From NCBI GenBank assembly GCA_023433945.1, contig JAEYTP010000117.1, positions 1 to 6,915 on the forward strand: 6,915 nt of DNA, given 5' to 3'. The number at the start of each line of letters is the position of its first letter. Position 1 is the first letter of the stretch. The stretch comes from Bacillota bacterium (GTDB lineage Bacteria > Bacillota > Clostridia > Acetivibrionales > DSM-1351). A model generated the notes under the pieces. The model was given only the letters and a program-made list of their open reading frames with translations, ran no database searches and had not been told where the DNA came from. Shown here piece after piece: positions 1 through 5,703 of the stretch. Position numbers and translations under genes: made by a program.

Positions 1-88
1 CGGGGAGGTGGCTTGAGTGCTGCAGAAATGCAGTGCCTAGATAGATGATCATCAAATACAGAACCCGGCTTATAGACTTACTCATTAC
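1..88 (+). ncRNA. rnpB: RNase P RNA, 3' end (partial)
   Basis: This is the 3' part of the catalytic RNA of ribonuclease P, which matures tRNA 5' ends. The stretch ACAGAACCCGGCTTATAGAC (59-78) is the hallmark 3' terminus of bacterial RNase P RNA. It is preceded by GGGGAGGTGGCTTGAG-like sequence and by GCCTAGATAGATGATCATC, both typical of type A RNAs. An 8-bp helix closed by a GAAA tetraloop (17-24 with 29-36, loop 25-28) matches a peripheral stem of this RNA. The 5' part lies outside the window. The exact 3' end is estimated at about 84-90, just before the terminator. Identification rests on remembered consensus motifs and is firm; only the end point is uncertain. Confidence 0.93.
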
Positions 89-97
89 TAATATCAG

Positions 98-126
98 AAA
101 CACCCGCTTATATGGCGGGTGTTTTT
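98..126 (+). terminator. Intrinsic terminator of rnpB
   Basis: A perfect 10-bp stem (AAACACCCGC at 98-107 with GCGGGTGTTT at 115-124) and a 7-nt loop run into a T-tract at 122-126. It lies about 10-14 nt after the expected 3' end of RNase P RNA, so it ends that transcript. Confidence 0.92.
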
Positions 127-200
127 GTTATAGATGGAATACTTATGCTTATTCTGACCTCTTAGTTATAATAAAGACCACAATGTTAACTCAAATTAGT

Positions 201-241
201 AAAGAAATGCTCCCTGTTTACTATACAGGGAGCATTTCTTT
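201..241. terminator. Bidirectional hairpin terminator between convergent units
   Basis: A perfect 17-bp inverted repeat (201-217 with 225-241, 7-nt loop) is flanked so that both strands read ATTTCTTT after the stem. It lies 32 bp beyond the stop of the minus-strand permease gene and is best explained as that operon's terminator. It may also stop read-through from rnpB. The T-runs are interrupted by a C, so efficiency could be moderate. Confidence 0.85.
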
Positions 242-272
242 ATCCGTAACCTTTTATTTATCCAATCATAAA

Positions 273-1058
273 TTACTGTATATCTTTTCTGCTATATTTC
301 CAATATGCAGCCCCAATTCCGATTATAGAGAATGAAATACCTAACAAAACCATATATATATCAAGGTTGCTATTTGCAATAATATCAGCTGCTTCTGCAT
401 AACCAAATGGAGTGATGTATGTTAGAAATTCTGCGCTATTTGATATGTTTGCAACAATGTTTAAAAAATACATTAGCGTGGCAATACCTAATCCTATACC
501 TAGACCGCTTCTACGTAGGAAGGCAGAGATTCCAAAACAAATGCAAGCCAGTTCGATTTGAACAAGAAAGTATGCTAGATGCAGTAAGATTAATTCTTTC
601 CATAGTATTTCCTCGCCGATTAAGGCAATTGATGCAATAGCTAGTGCAATGACAAAGACATTCATAATGATAATCTGGAGAATGACAGCACCTAGTTTTT
701 CCGTAATCAATCTCACTCTGCTGATTGGCTGAGAGAGCAGGAACTCTGCGGTTCGTTCTTTTTCTTCTTTAGCAAGTGCGCTTATACCAATCAGTGACGC
801 AAAGAATGCACCTCCTATACCTAATATATTACCGCATTCAATAGCGTAAAAGCCAATTAGAGTGCCGAAATTCAGTCGGTCCATACCGAAAGCAGCTGTA
901 AAAGCACCCATTGAGGAGAACATATCACTGACATTTTCCATTTCTCCTTTCATCTCTGGATACATAAACACACAGAGTGCAATGAAGAATCCGATGCACG
1001 CTGTCCATACAGTCAGAGACTTCCAGCTTTGTTTTAATTCATGCTTTACAAGAGTCAT
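273..1058 (-). CDS. ABC-2 type transporter permease
   Basis: This 261-residue integral membrane protein is the channel half of an ABC-2 type exporter. Hydrophobic segments suggest six membrane helices, roughly at residues 17-35, 68-95, 122-146, 155-176, 183-202 and 232-250. A large cytoplasmic loop after helix 2 carries EEKERTAEFLLSQPISR, a motif recurring in ABC-2 permeases of the ABC2_membrane families (the stretch before the next helix, thought to face the ATPase). The ATG overlaps the TGA of the ATPase gene by 4 nt (ATGA), and a GGAGG ribosome binding site (complement of 1068-1072) sits inside the end of that gene, which points to translational coupling. Length is normal. Relatives are often called bacteriocin, antibiotic or lipid exporters, but nothing here tells the substrate. 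Confidence 0.9.
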   Translation of the reverse strand: MTLVKHELKQSWKSLTVWTACIGFFIALCVFMYPEMKGEMENVSDMFSSMGAFTAAFGMDRLNFGTLIGFYAIECGNILGIGGAFFASLIGISALAKEEKERTAEFLLSQPISRVRLITEKLGAVILQIIIMNVFVIALAIASIALIGEEILWKELILLHLAYFLVQIELACICFGISAFLRRSGLGIGLGIATLMYFLNIVANISNSAEFLTYITPFGYAEAADIIANSNLDIYMVLLGISFSIIGIGAAYWKYSRKDIQ

Positions 1059-1936
1059 AATTGCTCACCTCCATTTTGGTAATAGTGAAGAAAGATTTCT
1101 TCCAAATCCGGTTCAGAAATAGAAAGGTCTGCAATATTACCAGTTGAGAGAGTTTGAAGCAACTGTTTGATGTCTCCACCGTAGAGAAAACTGAGAACAC
1201 CGTCCATTTCCTCCAAGTTGCGAATACCACTCAGCTTGTCAAGCTGTGCATGCCCGTGTAAAGTAATTCGTTTTGCATTCGTCTTTGACAACGCTTCTAC
1301 ACTATCACACGCAATTATCCGTCCGTCTCGAATAATAGCAGCTCTTGAACAGTAACGCTGAATTTCAGAGAGTACATGGCTGGAAAGGAACACTGTTACG
1401 CCTTGCTCATTTCGTTCCCTGACAATCTTAAAAAATTCACGTTGCATTAGAGGATCAAGACCACTGGTAGGTTCGTCCAAAATCAATACTTTAGGTTGAT
1501 GCTGTAGGGCAGTAACAATCGCCACTTTCTTTCGGTTACCGAATGATAATTCTTCTACCTTTCTGTTAGTATCTAGTTGCAGTCTCTCACATAGTATCTT
1601 AGCTTCTACTGAACAATCCTTTTTTCTCAGGTCAGCAGATAGATTTAATATATCTTGGACTTTCATGCCCGAGTAGAATACGGCTTCGGAAGGAAGATAG
1701 CCTATATCGGACAGAATTTTATTTTTCTCTCTTGATATGTCCAATCCTAAAATCTTTGCATGTCCAGAAGTAGGAGAAATCAGGCCGAGCAATGTGCGTA
1801 TGGTAGTCGATTTTCCAGCGCCATTCGGTCCGATAAATCCAAAAAATTCGCCTTCTCTGACATTCAGATTTAAGTCAATGATGCCTCTCTGTTTTCCGTA
1901 AAATTTAGTCAGCTTTGATATTTGAATTACATCCAT
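1055..1936 (-). CDS. ABC transporter ATP-binding protein
   Basis: This is the 293-residue nucleotide-binding subunit that powers the adjacent permease. Numbering from the start chosen here: Walker A GPNGAGKST at 36-44, signature LSFGN at 130-134 (in place of LSGGQ), Walker B VLILDE at 150-155 with the following PTSGLD D-loop, and the switch histidine H187 in SSH. The usual Q-loop glutamine appears replaced, with YLPSE at 80-84; that variant is familiar in this exporter subfamily. About 80 C-terminal residues form the accessory tail common to ABC-2 ATPases. The reading frame is open upstream to 2011, but the ATG at 1936 starts the conserved MDVIQISKLTKFYG region and has GGGGG (in AAAAGGGGGATAACAAA) just before it, so I use it. 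The preceding regulator fragment ends 4 nt upstream, indicating an operon. Confidence 0.95.
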   Translation of the reverse strand: MDVIQISKLTKFYGKQRGIIDLNLNVREGEFFGFIGPNGAGKSTTIRTLLGLISPTSGHAKILGLDISREKNKILSDIGYLPSEAVFYSGMKVQDILNLSADLRKKDCSVEAKILCERLQLDTNRKVEELSFGNRKKVAIVTALQHQPKVLILDEPTSGLDPLMQREFFKIVRERNEQGVTVFLSSHVLSEIQRYCSRAAIIRDGRIIACDSVEALSKTNAKRITLHGHAQLDKLSGIRNLEEMDGVLSFLYGGDIKQLLQTLSTGNIADLSISEPDLEEIFLHYYQNGGEQL

Positions 1937-1940
1937 TTTG

Positions 1941-2201
1941 TTATCCCCCTTTTCGCAAGTATATAGATTTCCAAAAATCAAGCAGCTTGATAAAATCCTG
2001 CTCAATTTCATTTACATTTATTTTGCCATGCTGCATCTTTTCCCATAGATAGCCTGCAGATGCCCAGTACATATCTTGGTACATCATTTCAAGATTCAAA
2101 CCAGGAATAAACTGTTCCGGATCCAGGTTAACCAGTTTTTCATTAGTTTTAAAGGAAGTATATTTGACAATACTTTTTTGAATATCTGAACTTACGGTCA
2201 A
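1941..2201 (-). pseudogene. Truncated TetR-family regulator, C-terminal part only
   Basis: About 86 residues resemble the C-terminal ligand-binding half of TetR/AcrR regulators that precede ABC-2 exporter operons in clostridia: a helical region with NLEMMYQDMYWASAGYLWEKMQHGK and an ending like FIKLLDFWKSIYLRKG. The family is usually about 190 residues, so about 100 residues including the whole helix-turn-helix are missing. The frame opens with a TTG directly after an in-frame TAA (2202-2204), with no convincing ribosome binding site. No helix-turn-helix coding remnant is visible further upstream in any minus-strand frame to 2400. The stop lies 4 nt before the ATPase start, the spacing of an intact tetR-ATPase-permease operon. 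I infer a 5' truncation by rearrangement. The family call is by pattern and is moderate; that it is incomplete is firmer. Confidence 0.68.
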
Positions 2202-2224
2202 TTATAATTATATTCCATTGACCG
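2195..2224. promoter_or_regulatory. Inverted repeat CGGTCAAT-N14-ATTGACCG
   Basis: Two perfect 8-bp arms (2195-2202 and 2217-2224) flank a 14-bp AT-rich spacer, exactly where the truncated regulator frame begins. The arm ATTGACC recurs at 2313-2319 in the plus-strand promoter. It could be an operator for the exporter's regulator or a scar of the rearrangement that removed the 5' part of tetR. There is no direct evidence for either. Confidence 0.45.
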
Positions 2225-2307
2225 TTTTTGAGAAGACCCCTACATTTAATTTTACAATTAAATCTATATTTGTGAACTGTTTTAGTGAGTTTAATTAAAT
2301 TTTTAGT

Positions 2308-2336
2308 AGAATATTGACCATTCAATATTTTTTCAA
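2308..2336 (-). promoter_or_regulatory. Possible overlapping divergent promoter for the ABC operon
   Basis: On the minus strand TTGAAA (complement of 2331-2336), 17 bp, then TATTCT (complement of 2308-2313) resembles a sigma-A promoter. It shares its spacer, bases 2314-2330, with the plus-strand promoter, so the -35 of one abuts the -10 of the other. It would serve the truncated tetR and ABC genes. AT-rich DNA produces such matches by chance, so this is a candidate only. Confidence 0.4.
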
Positions 2337-2342
2337 TATAAT
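2314..2342 (+). promoter_or_regulatory. Sigma-A promoter for the rsgA leader
   Basis: The -35 TTGACC (2314-2319), 17-bp spacer and -10 TATAAT (2337-2342) match the vegetative consensus at 11 of 12 positions. Transcription would start near 2349, about 40 nt before the leader ORF. A 20-bp palindrome, AATATTGA-CCAT-TCAATATT (2310-2329), covers the -35 and half the spacer, a plausible operator position. Confidence 0.85.
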
Positions 2343-2390
2343 GTAAATAATGTTTTAATTACAAAATTTAGGCGAAAGGAGATAAAAAAT

Positions 2391-2432
2391 ATGATAAACA
2401 ACATTGATAATAGTAGAGGTGCAATTGTATAA
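2391..2432 (+). CDS. Leader peptide MINNIDNSRGAIV
   Basis: This 13-residue ORF starts at ATG 2391, nine nt after a strong AAAGGAG ribosome binding site (2375-2381), and ends at TAA 2430-2432. It lies about 40 nt into the transcript of the promoter at 2314-2342 and directly before a series of alternative hairpins, as in ribosome-stalling leader peptides of inducible resistance genes. The peptide matches no leader I can name. Stalling is inferred from position, not from the peptide. Confidence 0.65.
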   Translation: MINNIDNSRGAIV

Positions 2433-2447
2433 CTGAATATTGGATAG

Positions 2448-2505
2448 ATGGTAGTATACAAATCAAACAAGACTTAATATTTGTTTGGGTTGTTTGTTTT
2501 ACCAT
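2448..2505 (+). promoter_or_regulatory. Leader hairpin A (candidate attenuator switch)
   Basis: The base ATGGTA (2448-2453) pairs with TACCAT (2500-2505), and the inner stem CAAACAA (2464-2470) pairs with TTGTTTG (2481-2487); the part between is imperfect. The segment 2502-2510 (CCATTTGTC) can instead pair with GAC at 2546-2548 and AAATGG at 2552-2557, which would break hairpin A and hold the left edge of the next terminator stem. This is a fold made by eye. Confidence 0.5.
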
Positions 2506-2555
2506 TTGTCACATTTTAATTAACCCTGGCCTGATATTTTAATACGACACTAAAT

Positions 2556-2583
2556 GGCATGGTACGGTTATCGTGCTTTTTTT
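2556..2583 (+). terminator. Leader terminator-like hairpin B
   Basis: A stem of about 8 bp with some G-U pairs (2556-2563 with 2570-2577, loop ACGGTT) is followed by seven Ts (2577-2583). It is a modest hairpin with a good T-tract, within the leader and before the rsgA-like gene, fitting an attenuator. Confidence 0.6.
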
Positions 2584-2595
2584 ATGTCCAAAATT

Positions 2596-2629
2596 AATCC
2601 CACAGGAGGTTACTTTCTGTGGGATTTTT
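2596..2629 (+). terminator. Leader terminator hairpin C
   Basis: A perfect 10-bp stem, AATCCCACAG (2596-2605) with CTGTGGGATT (2617-2626), with an 11-nt loop, is followed by TTTTT (2625-2629). It lies about 30 nt before the rsgA-like start. Unless an antiterminator forms it should block entry into the gene. No strong antiterminator pairing for this one was found by eye. Confidence 0.8.
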
Positions 2630-2657
2630 ATGTGCTTTTTAAGTTTAGGAGGAGTGA

Positions 2658-3216
2658 ATGAAACTAATAGATTTAGGATGGAATAGTGATTTTGAAAAAT
2701 ATTTTATTGAGCTTAATAGTAATGACGCTACCCCCGCAAGAGTTATAGCACAGCAAAGAAATAATTATTCTCTGTTGTACGAACATGGTGTTATAAATGC
2801 AAAATTGTCGGGAAGAATCTGCTATTCGGCATCAAAAAAGAATGAGCTACCAGTTGTTGGAGATTGGGTAGCGGTAAAAATATTGAAAGACGAAATGCAA
2901 GCAATTATTTATGACGTGTTACCTAGAAAAACACGTTTTGTTAGAAAACTTCCAATTTCGGGTGGGAGAAAGATAAAAAATGGGATAGTAGTTGGTGGAA
3001 CTACCGAAGAGCAGGTAATTGCTTCAAATGTTGATATAGTATTTATAGTAATTGCAAGCCTTAGAGGATGGAACAATATGCCCTGAAAGACTGGAAAGTT
3101 ATTTTAAATTATATCTGGAGCTTGAGCGACTAAACGGAAGAATAAAGCAGAGCGAGCAATATTTAAGTAAAAAAGAAAAGTTATATGTGAAATTAAAACA
3201 AAGGGGACATAAATAA
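2658..3216 (+). pseudogene. rsgA: rsgA-like ribosome-assembly GTPase, internally deleted
   Basis: RsgA is a circularly permuted GTPase that helps mature the 30S ribosomal subunit. The first 136 or so codons encode its OB-fold domain: LGWN start, PARVIAQQRNNY, LSGRICY, LPVVGDWVAVKI, VLPRKTRFVRK and EQVIASNVDIVFIV. At about 3057-3063 the frame leaves the family and stops at 3084-3086 (142 residues). In the +1 frame from 3058, ALEDGTICPERLESYFKL and a basic helical tail continue to TAA 3214-3216, matching the C-terminus that follows the zinc knuckle (usually EPGCAVxEALEDG). All GTPase motifs and the zinc ligands, roughly 170 residues, are missing. The start is supported by AGGAGG at 2647-2652. 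A free OB-domain product could still be made, but GTPase activity is not possible. The next gene begins 1 nt after the C-terminal stop. Confidence 0.88.
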
Positions 3217-3217
3217 T

Positions 3218-4264
3218 ATGATTTTTGAATTAGATAAAAAAGATTTTTATAAGGTTAAAAGTTTAATTAAAAATAGTAATCACGAGTTGTCTATAAATGC
3301 TGTAATAAATGGTACATCCCCAGGAGAAATATTTGTAGATAATTGTGAGAAGCCTTTATCTGCGCTGATTATGACTTCAGAATGCAAGGTTGTTGCGGGT
3401 AATGCTAGAAATAACCTATTTAATGAAGGAGTAAGAGGCAAACTTGATTTTTACGACCAACTTACATGTGATGACCACGAATGGGAAGACCATATAAGTG
3501 AGCTGCACAGTAATGTTGCAATAAGAAAGTATACCAGAAGGTATTATGAACTAGAAAAACTAAAATTTACTGATTATATTAACTGCCTTGATCCAAAGTT
3601 CACTATAGAACATGTAAGCGTTGGCAATCTTAATATTTTGAACTATGAAAACAGTGATAAAATCAGAGACTGGATTAAGCTAGAGGATACTAGCAAATTC
3701 AATGATTATTGCCTGGGCTCTTACATTAGACAAGATAATAAAATAGTTAGTATGAGTCTGGTGGATTGCATTGTAGATAACAGAATAGAGATTGGCGTGA
3801 AAACGGAGAAGGAATACAGAAATAATGGATTAGGCGCTATTGCTTGTGCTGCTACTATTAGTGCTAGCATCTTAAATGGTATAGAGAGGATAGGCTGGCA
3901 TTGTGTAGATACCAATATTGGATCTATAAAGATTGCTGAGAAGTTAGGATTTAAGTTGATTAAAAAATATAGTTCCTTTACTCCTTATCCGCCAATTGAA
4001 AACGATACTGATTTGACTAAAGAACAATGGAGTGATTGGGCTAGATATTATACTGAAATGAATGATGTACAGCCATATTATTACTGGCTATCAGCAGAGT
4101 GTTGGGCAAAGGCATCAAATATGGAGCAGACTATTGAAAACATCAAGAAGCTAATTGAAGCAGGGCAAATGTGGTTTGCAAAGTACCTGAGAGATGTAGA
4201 AACTTTTAAAGCTTTTGAAGGAAATAAAGAATGGCAAAAGTTATTGAGCTTGGTATATGAGTAA
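3218..4264 (+). CDS. GNAT N-acetyltransferase with C-terminal helical tail
   Basis: This 348-residue cytoplasmic protein should transfer an acetyl group from acetyl-CoA to an unknown amine. The N-terminal part (about 1-120), with GEIFVDNCEKPLSALI, resembles the GNAT_acetyltran family (PF12746 as I remember it). The catalytic GNAT fold follows: the acetyl-CoA loop RNNGLG (R201-G206, pattern R/Q-x-x-G-x-G) after the beta-strand RIEIGVKTEKEY, then N233-x-x-S236 and AEKLGF of the last helix. Residues about 285-348 (YYYWLSAECWAKASNMEQTIENIKKLIEAG...FEGNKEWQKLL) look like a TPR-type helical tail. The ATG is 1 nt after the rsgA remnant's stop; AAGGGG lies about 11 nt upstream, somewhat far. It has no obvious promoter of its own, so it may depend on the attenuated transcript from 2314. 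Confidence 0.87.
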   Translation: MIFELDKKDFYKVKSLIKNSNHELSINAVINGTSPGEIFVDNCEKPLSALIMTSECKVVAGNARNNLFNEGVRGKLDFYDQLTCDDHEWEDHISELHSNVAIRKYTRRYYELEKLKFTDYINCLDPKFTIEHVSVGNLNILNYENSDKIRDWIKLEDTSKFNDYCLGSYIRQDNKIVSMSLVDCIVDNRIEIGVKTEKEYRNNGLGAIACAATISASILNGIERIGWHCVDTNIGSIKIAEKLGFKLIKKYSSFTPYPPIENDTDLTKEQWSDWARYYTEMNDVQPYYYWLSAECWAKASNMEQTIENIKKLIEAGQMWFAKYLRDVETFKAFEGNKEWQKLLSLVYE

Positions 4265-4323
4265 GAGTGAAGGATGTTATAAAGTTAAGTCAAAAAAACA
4301 AAACGTATTGATAAATAAGTAAG

Positions 4324-4458
4324 AACATATTAAAAACATAAAAGCATAATAAAACATAAAAGTATACTAAAACATAAAAGTATACTAAAACATAAAAGCA
4401 TACTAAAACATGAAAGCATACAAAACATGAAAGCATATTAAAAACATAAAAGGGGTAC
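4324..4458 (+). repeat. 18-bp tandem repeat array upstream of second GNAT gene
   Basis: About seven copies of AACATAAAAGYATACTAA (Y = C or T) occur: a partial at 4324, then units starting at 4335, 4353, 4371, 4389, 4407 (17 nt) and 4424 (19 nt), and a last half unit at 4443 that runs into AAAAGGGG. That final unit supplies the ribosome binding site of the gene at 4465. Several units contain TATACT, a near -10 hexamer. The array fills most of the 200-bp gap, and no terminator or clear promoter is seen in the rest of it. Confidence 0.93.
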
Positions 4459-4464
4459 ATATTT

Positions 4465-5421
4465 ATGAGATTTGAGAGATTAAATGAAAAGTATTTAGAG
4501 GATGCAGTTAAACTGGCACAAGCTGACTACGATATGGAAAGAATACATGTGGCAGATCTTTATGAAAAAGACTTTAAAATTGAACTGACTAATTGTCTAT
4601 CAGAAATACTTAAATCTAGGTACGGTGCGATAGCACTTGATAATGGTATATTAAAAGGATTTATTGGCTTTCTAGGCCCATGGGATGGGCATTTTGGCAA
4701 TGTTAAGGGTGTGTTCTCTCCATTACATGCAAACTCTGTTAGTGGAGATAATAAGGGGAAAATTGCATCGCAGTTGTTTCAATACGCTTCACAAGATATG
4801 GTTGCAGACGGTATTTTTAGTTTCGCAGTTAGTACCTATAGTCACAATTACGACGTTATAAGCTCATATGTATTGAATGGGTTTGGAATAAGATGCTCAG
4901 ATGCCATAAGAAAATTGGAAAAACCTATAAACATCGAGTTTAACAGCAATTATTCTTATGAAGAAATATCTTATAGTGATGCAACTTGTTTACTAATACT
5001 CAAGAACAGCTTAATAAGGCATCTAATAAAAAGTCCAACGTTTTTTCCGTGCCCTGAGTTAAATGCAGAAGAATTTATGAACCAATGTAATCATAATAAA
5101 TCCCGCTTCTTTTTAGCTAGGGATAGGTCAGATATAATAGGCTACATTGAGATTACAGGTGATGGGGAAACCTTTATTTCTGAAACGCCAGACATGCTAA
5201 ACATCTGTGGGGCATATTTGGATGAAAATTATAGAGGAAAGAATATATTGCAAAGCCTTTTATCCTTTGTGATAGATACATTGAAGAAAGATGGGATTAA
5301 GTATTTGGGGGTTGACTACGAGACTATAAATCCTACTGCATCGAGATTTTGGAGTAAGTATTTTGATAGTTACACCTATAGCTTTAATAGAAGGATTGAT
5401 GAGAGGATTAGCACAATATAA
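4465..5421 (+). CDS. Tandem-GNAT acetyltransferase
   Basis: This 318-residue protein appears to contain two GNAT-like halves. The C-terminal half is the more complete: ICGAYLDENYRGKNILQSLLSFVIDTLKKDG with the acetyl-CoA loop at Y256-R-G-K-N-I-L262, then VDYETINPTASRFWSKYF (N289-S293), the usual last-helix motif. The N-terminal half has a comparable but degenerate arrangement (GDNKGKIASQLFQYA at 94-108, then STYSHNYDVISSYVLNGFG from about 123), suggesting a structural or substrate-binding pseudo-domain, as in other double-GNAT proteins. The start ATG has AAAAGGGG 9-10 nt upstream, within the last 18-bp repeat. It shares strand and general function with its neighbours but little sequence, so it is not a recent duplicate. 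The substrate is unknown. Confidence 0.85.
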   Translation: MRFERLNEKYLEDAVKLAQADYDMERIHVADLYEKDFKIELTNCLSEILKSRYGAIALDNGILKGFIGFLGPWDGHFGNVKGVFSPLHANSVSGDNKGKIASQLFQYASQDMVADGIFSFAVSTYSHNYDVISSYVLNGFGIRCSDAIRKLEKPINIEFNSNYSYEEISYSDATCLLILKNSLIRHLIKSPTFFPCPELNAEEFMNQCNHNKSRFFLARDRSDIIGYIEITGDGETFISETPDMLNICGAYLDENYRGKNILQSLLSFVIDTLKKDGIKYLGVDYETINPTASRFWSKYFDSYTYSFNRRIDERISTI

Positions 5422-5532
5422 TTACATGAACAGATTATGCAATTACATAGTCAAAATTAATATAATGTGATCGCTTAAGTATAGATAATAATATTATTGA
5501 AATTTTGATAAGATACAATTTGAAAAGAAATA

Positions 5533-5560
5533 TTGATAAAAATGGAAATGGTGGTATAAT
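5533..5560 (+). promoter_or_regulatory. Extended -10 sigma-A promoter for the third GNAT gene
   Basis: TTGATA (5533-5538), a 16-bp spacer and TATAAT (5555-5560) preceded by TGG (TGN extended -10) make a strong candidate. The start would be near 5567, giving a leader of about 137 nt that includes the 25-bp repeats. The rest of the 5422-5703 gap has no terminator that I can see. Confidence 0.78.
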
Positions 5561-5596
5561 TACTTAAATTGATAAACGAAAGTATTTCTATTAGAT

Positions 5597-5670
5597 AGAG
5601 CTTAGTAGTAATTTTCAGTCAGATGTTTAGTAGAAATTTTCGGCTAGACGCCTAGTAGAGATTTATAGTA
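5597..5670 (+). repeat. About 25-bp degenerate tandem repeat (3 units)
   Basis: Units at 5597-5620, 5621-5645 and 5646-5670 share the pattern AGA-(4-5 nt)-TAGTAG-(A/T-rich)-ATTT-(A/C/G)-C/T-(A/G)GT/CT. They lie in the predicted 5' untranslated region of the gene at 5704. Copies differ at several positions, so the array is older or faster-diverging than its neighbours. Confidence 0.75.
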
Positions 5671-5703
5671 GTAATACAAAATATATAAAATTGAGGGGGA
5701 CCA

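Noticed and set aside
45..335. 96-codon plus-strand open frame
   Set aside because: It runs through the rnpB 3' end and two terminator hairpins, has no ribosome binding site and encodes no family-like sequence.
1937..2011. Longer N-terminus for the ABC ATPase
   Set aside because: The 25 extra residues overlap the regulator fragment and have no family match, whereas the ATG at 1936 has a good ribosome binding site and starts the conserved domain.
2604..2632. AGGAGG in the loop of terminator C as a ribosome binding site
   Set aside because: The nearest ATG (2630) is 20 nt away and gives no meaningful frame; the real start at 2658 has its own AGGAGG.
3721..3915. Minus-strand 64-codon frame within the first GNAT gene (and similar at 6012-6203, 1039-1230, 419-640, 862-1122)
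   Set aside because: All are antisense or out-of-frame shadows of well-supported genes, without ribosome binding sites or family features.
4324..4458. CRISPR array
   Set aside because: Units are 18 bp and directly adjacent with no unique spacers and no cas genes; it is a simple tandem repeat. The same holds for the 25- and 31-bp arrays.
5487..5498. Palindrome AATAATATTATT
   Set aside because: Pure A/T, short, and expected by chance in such AT-rich spacer DNA.
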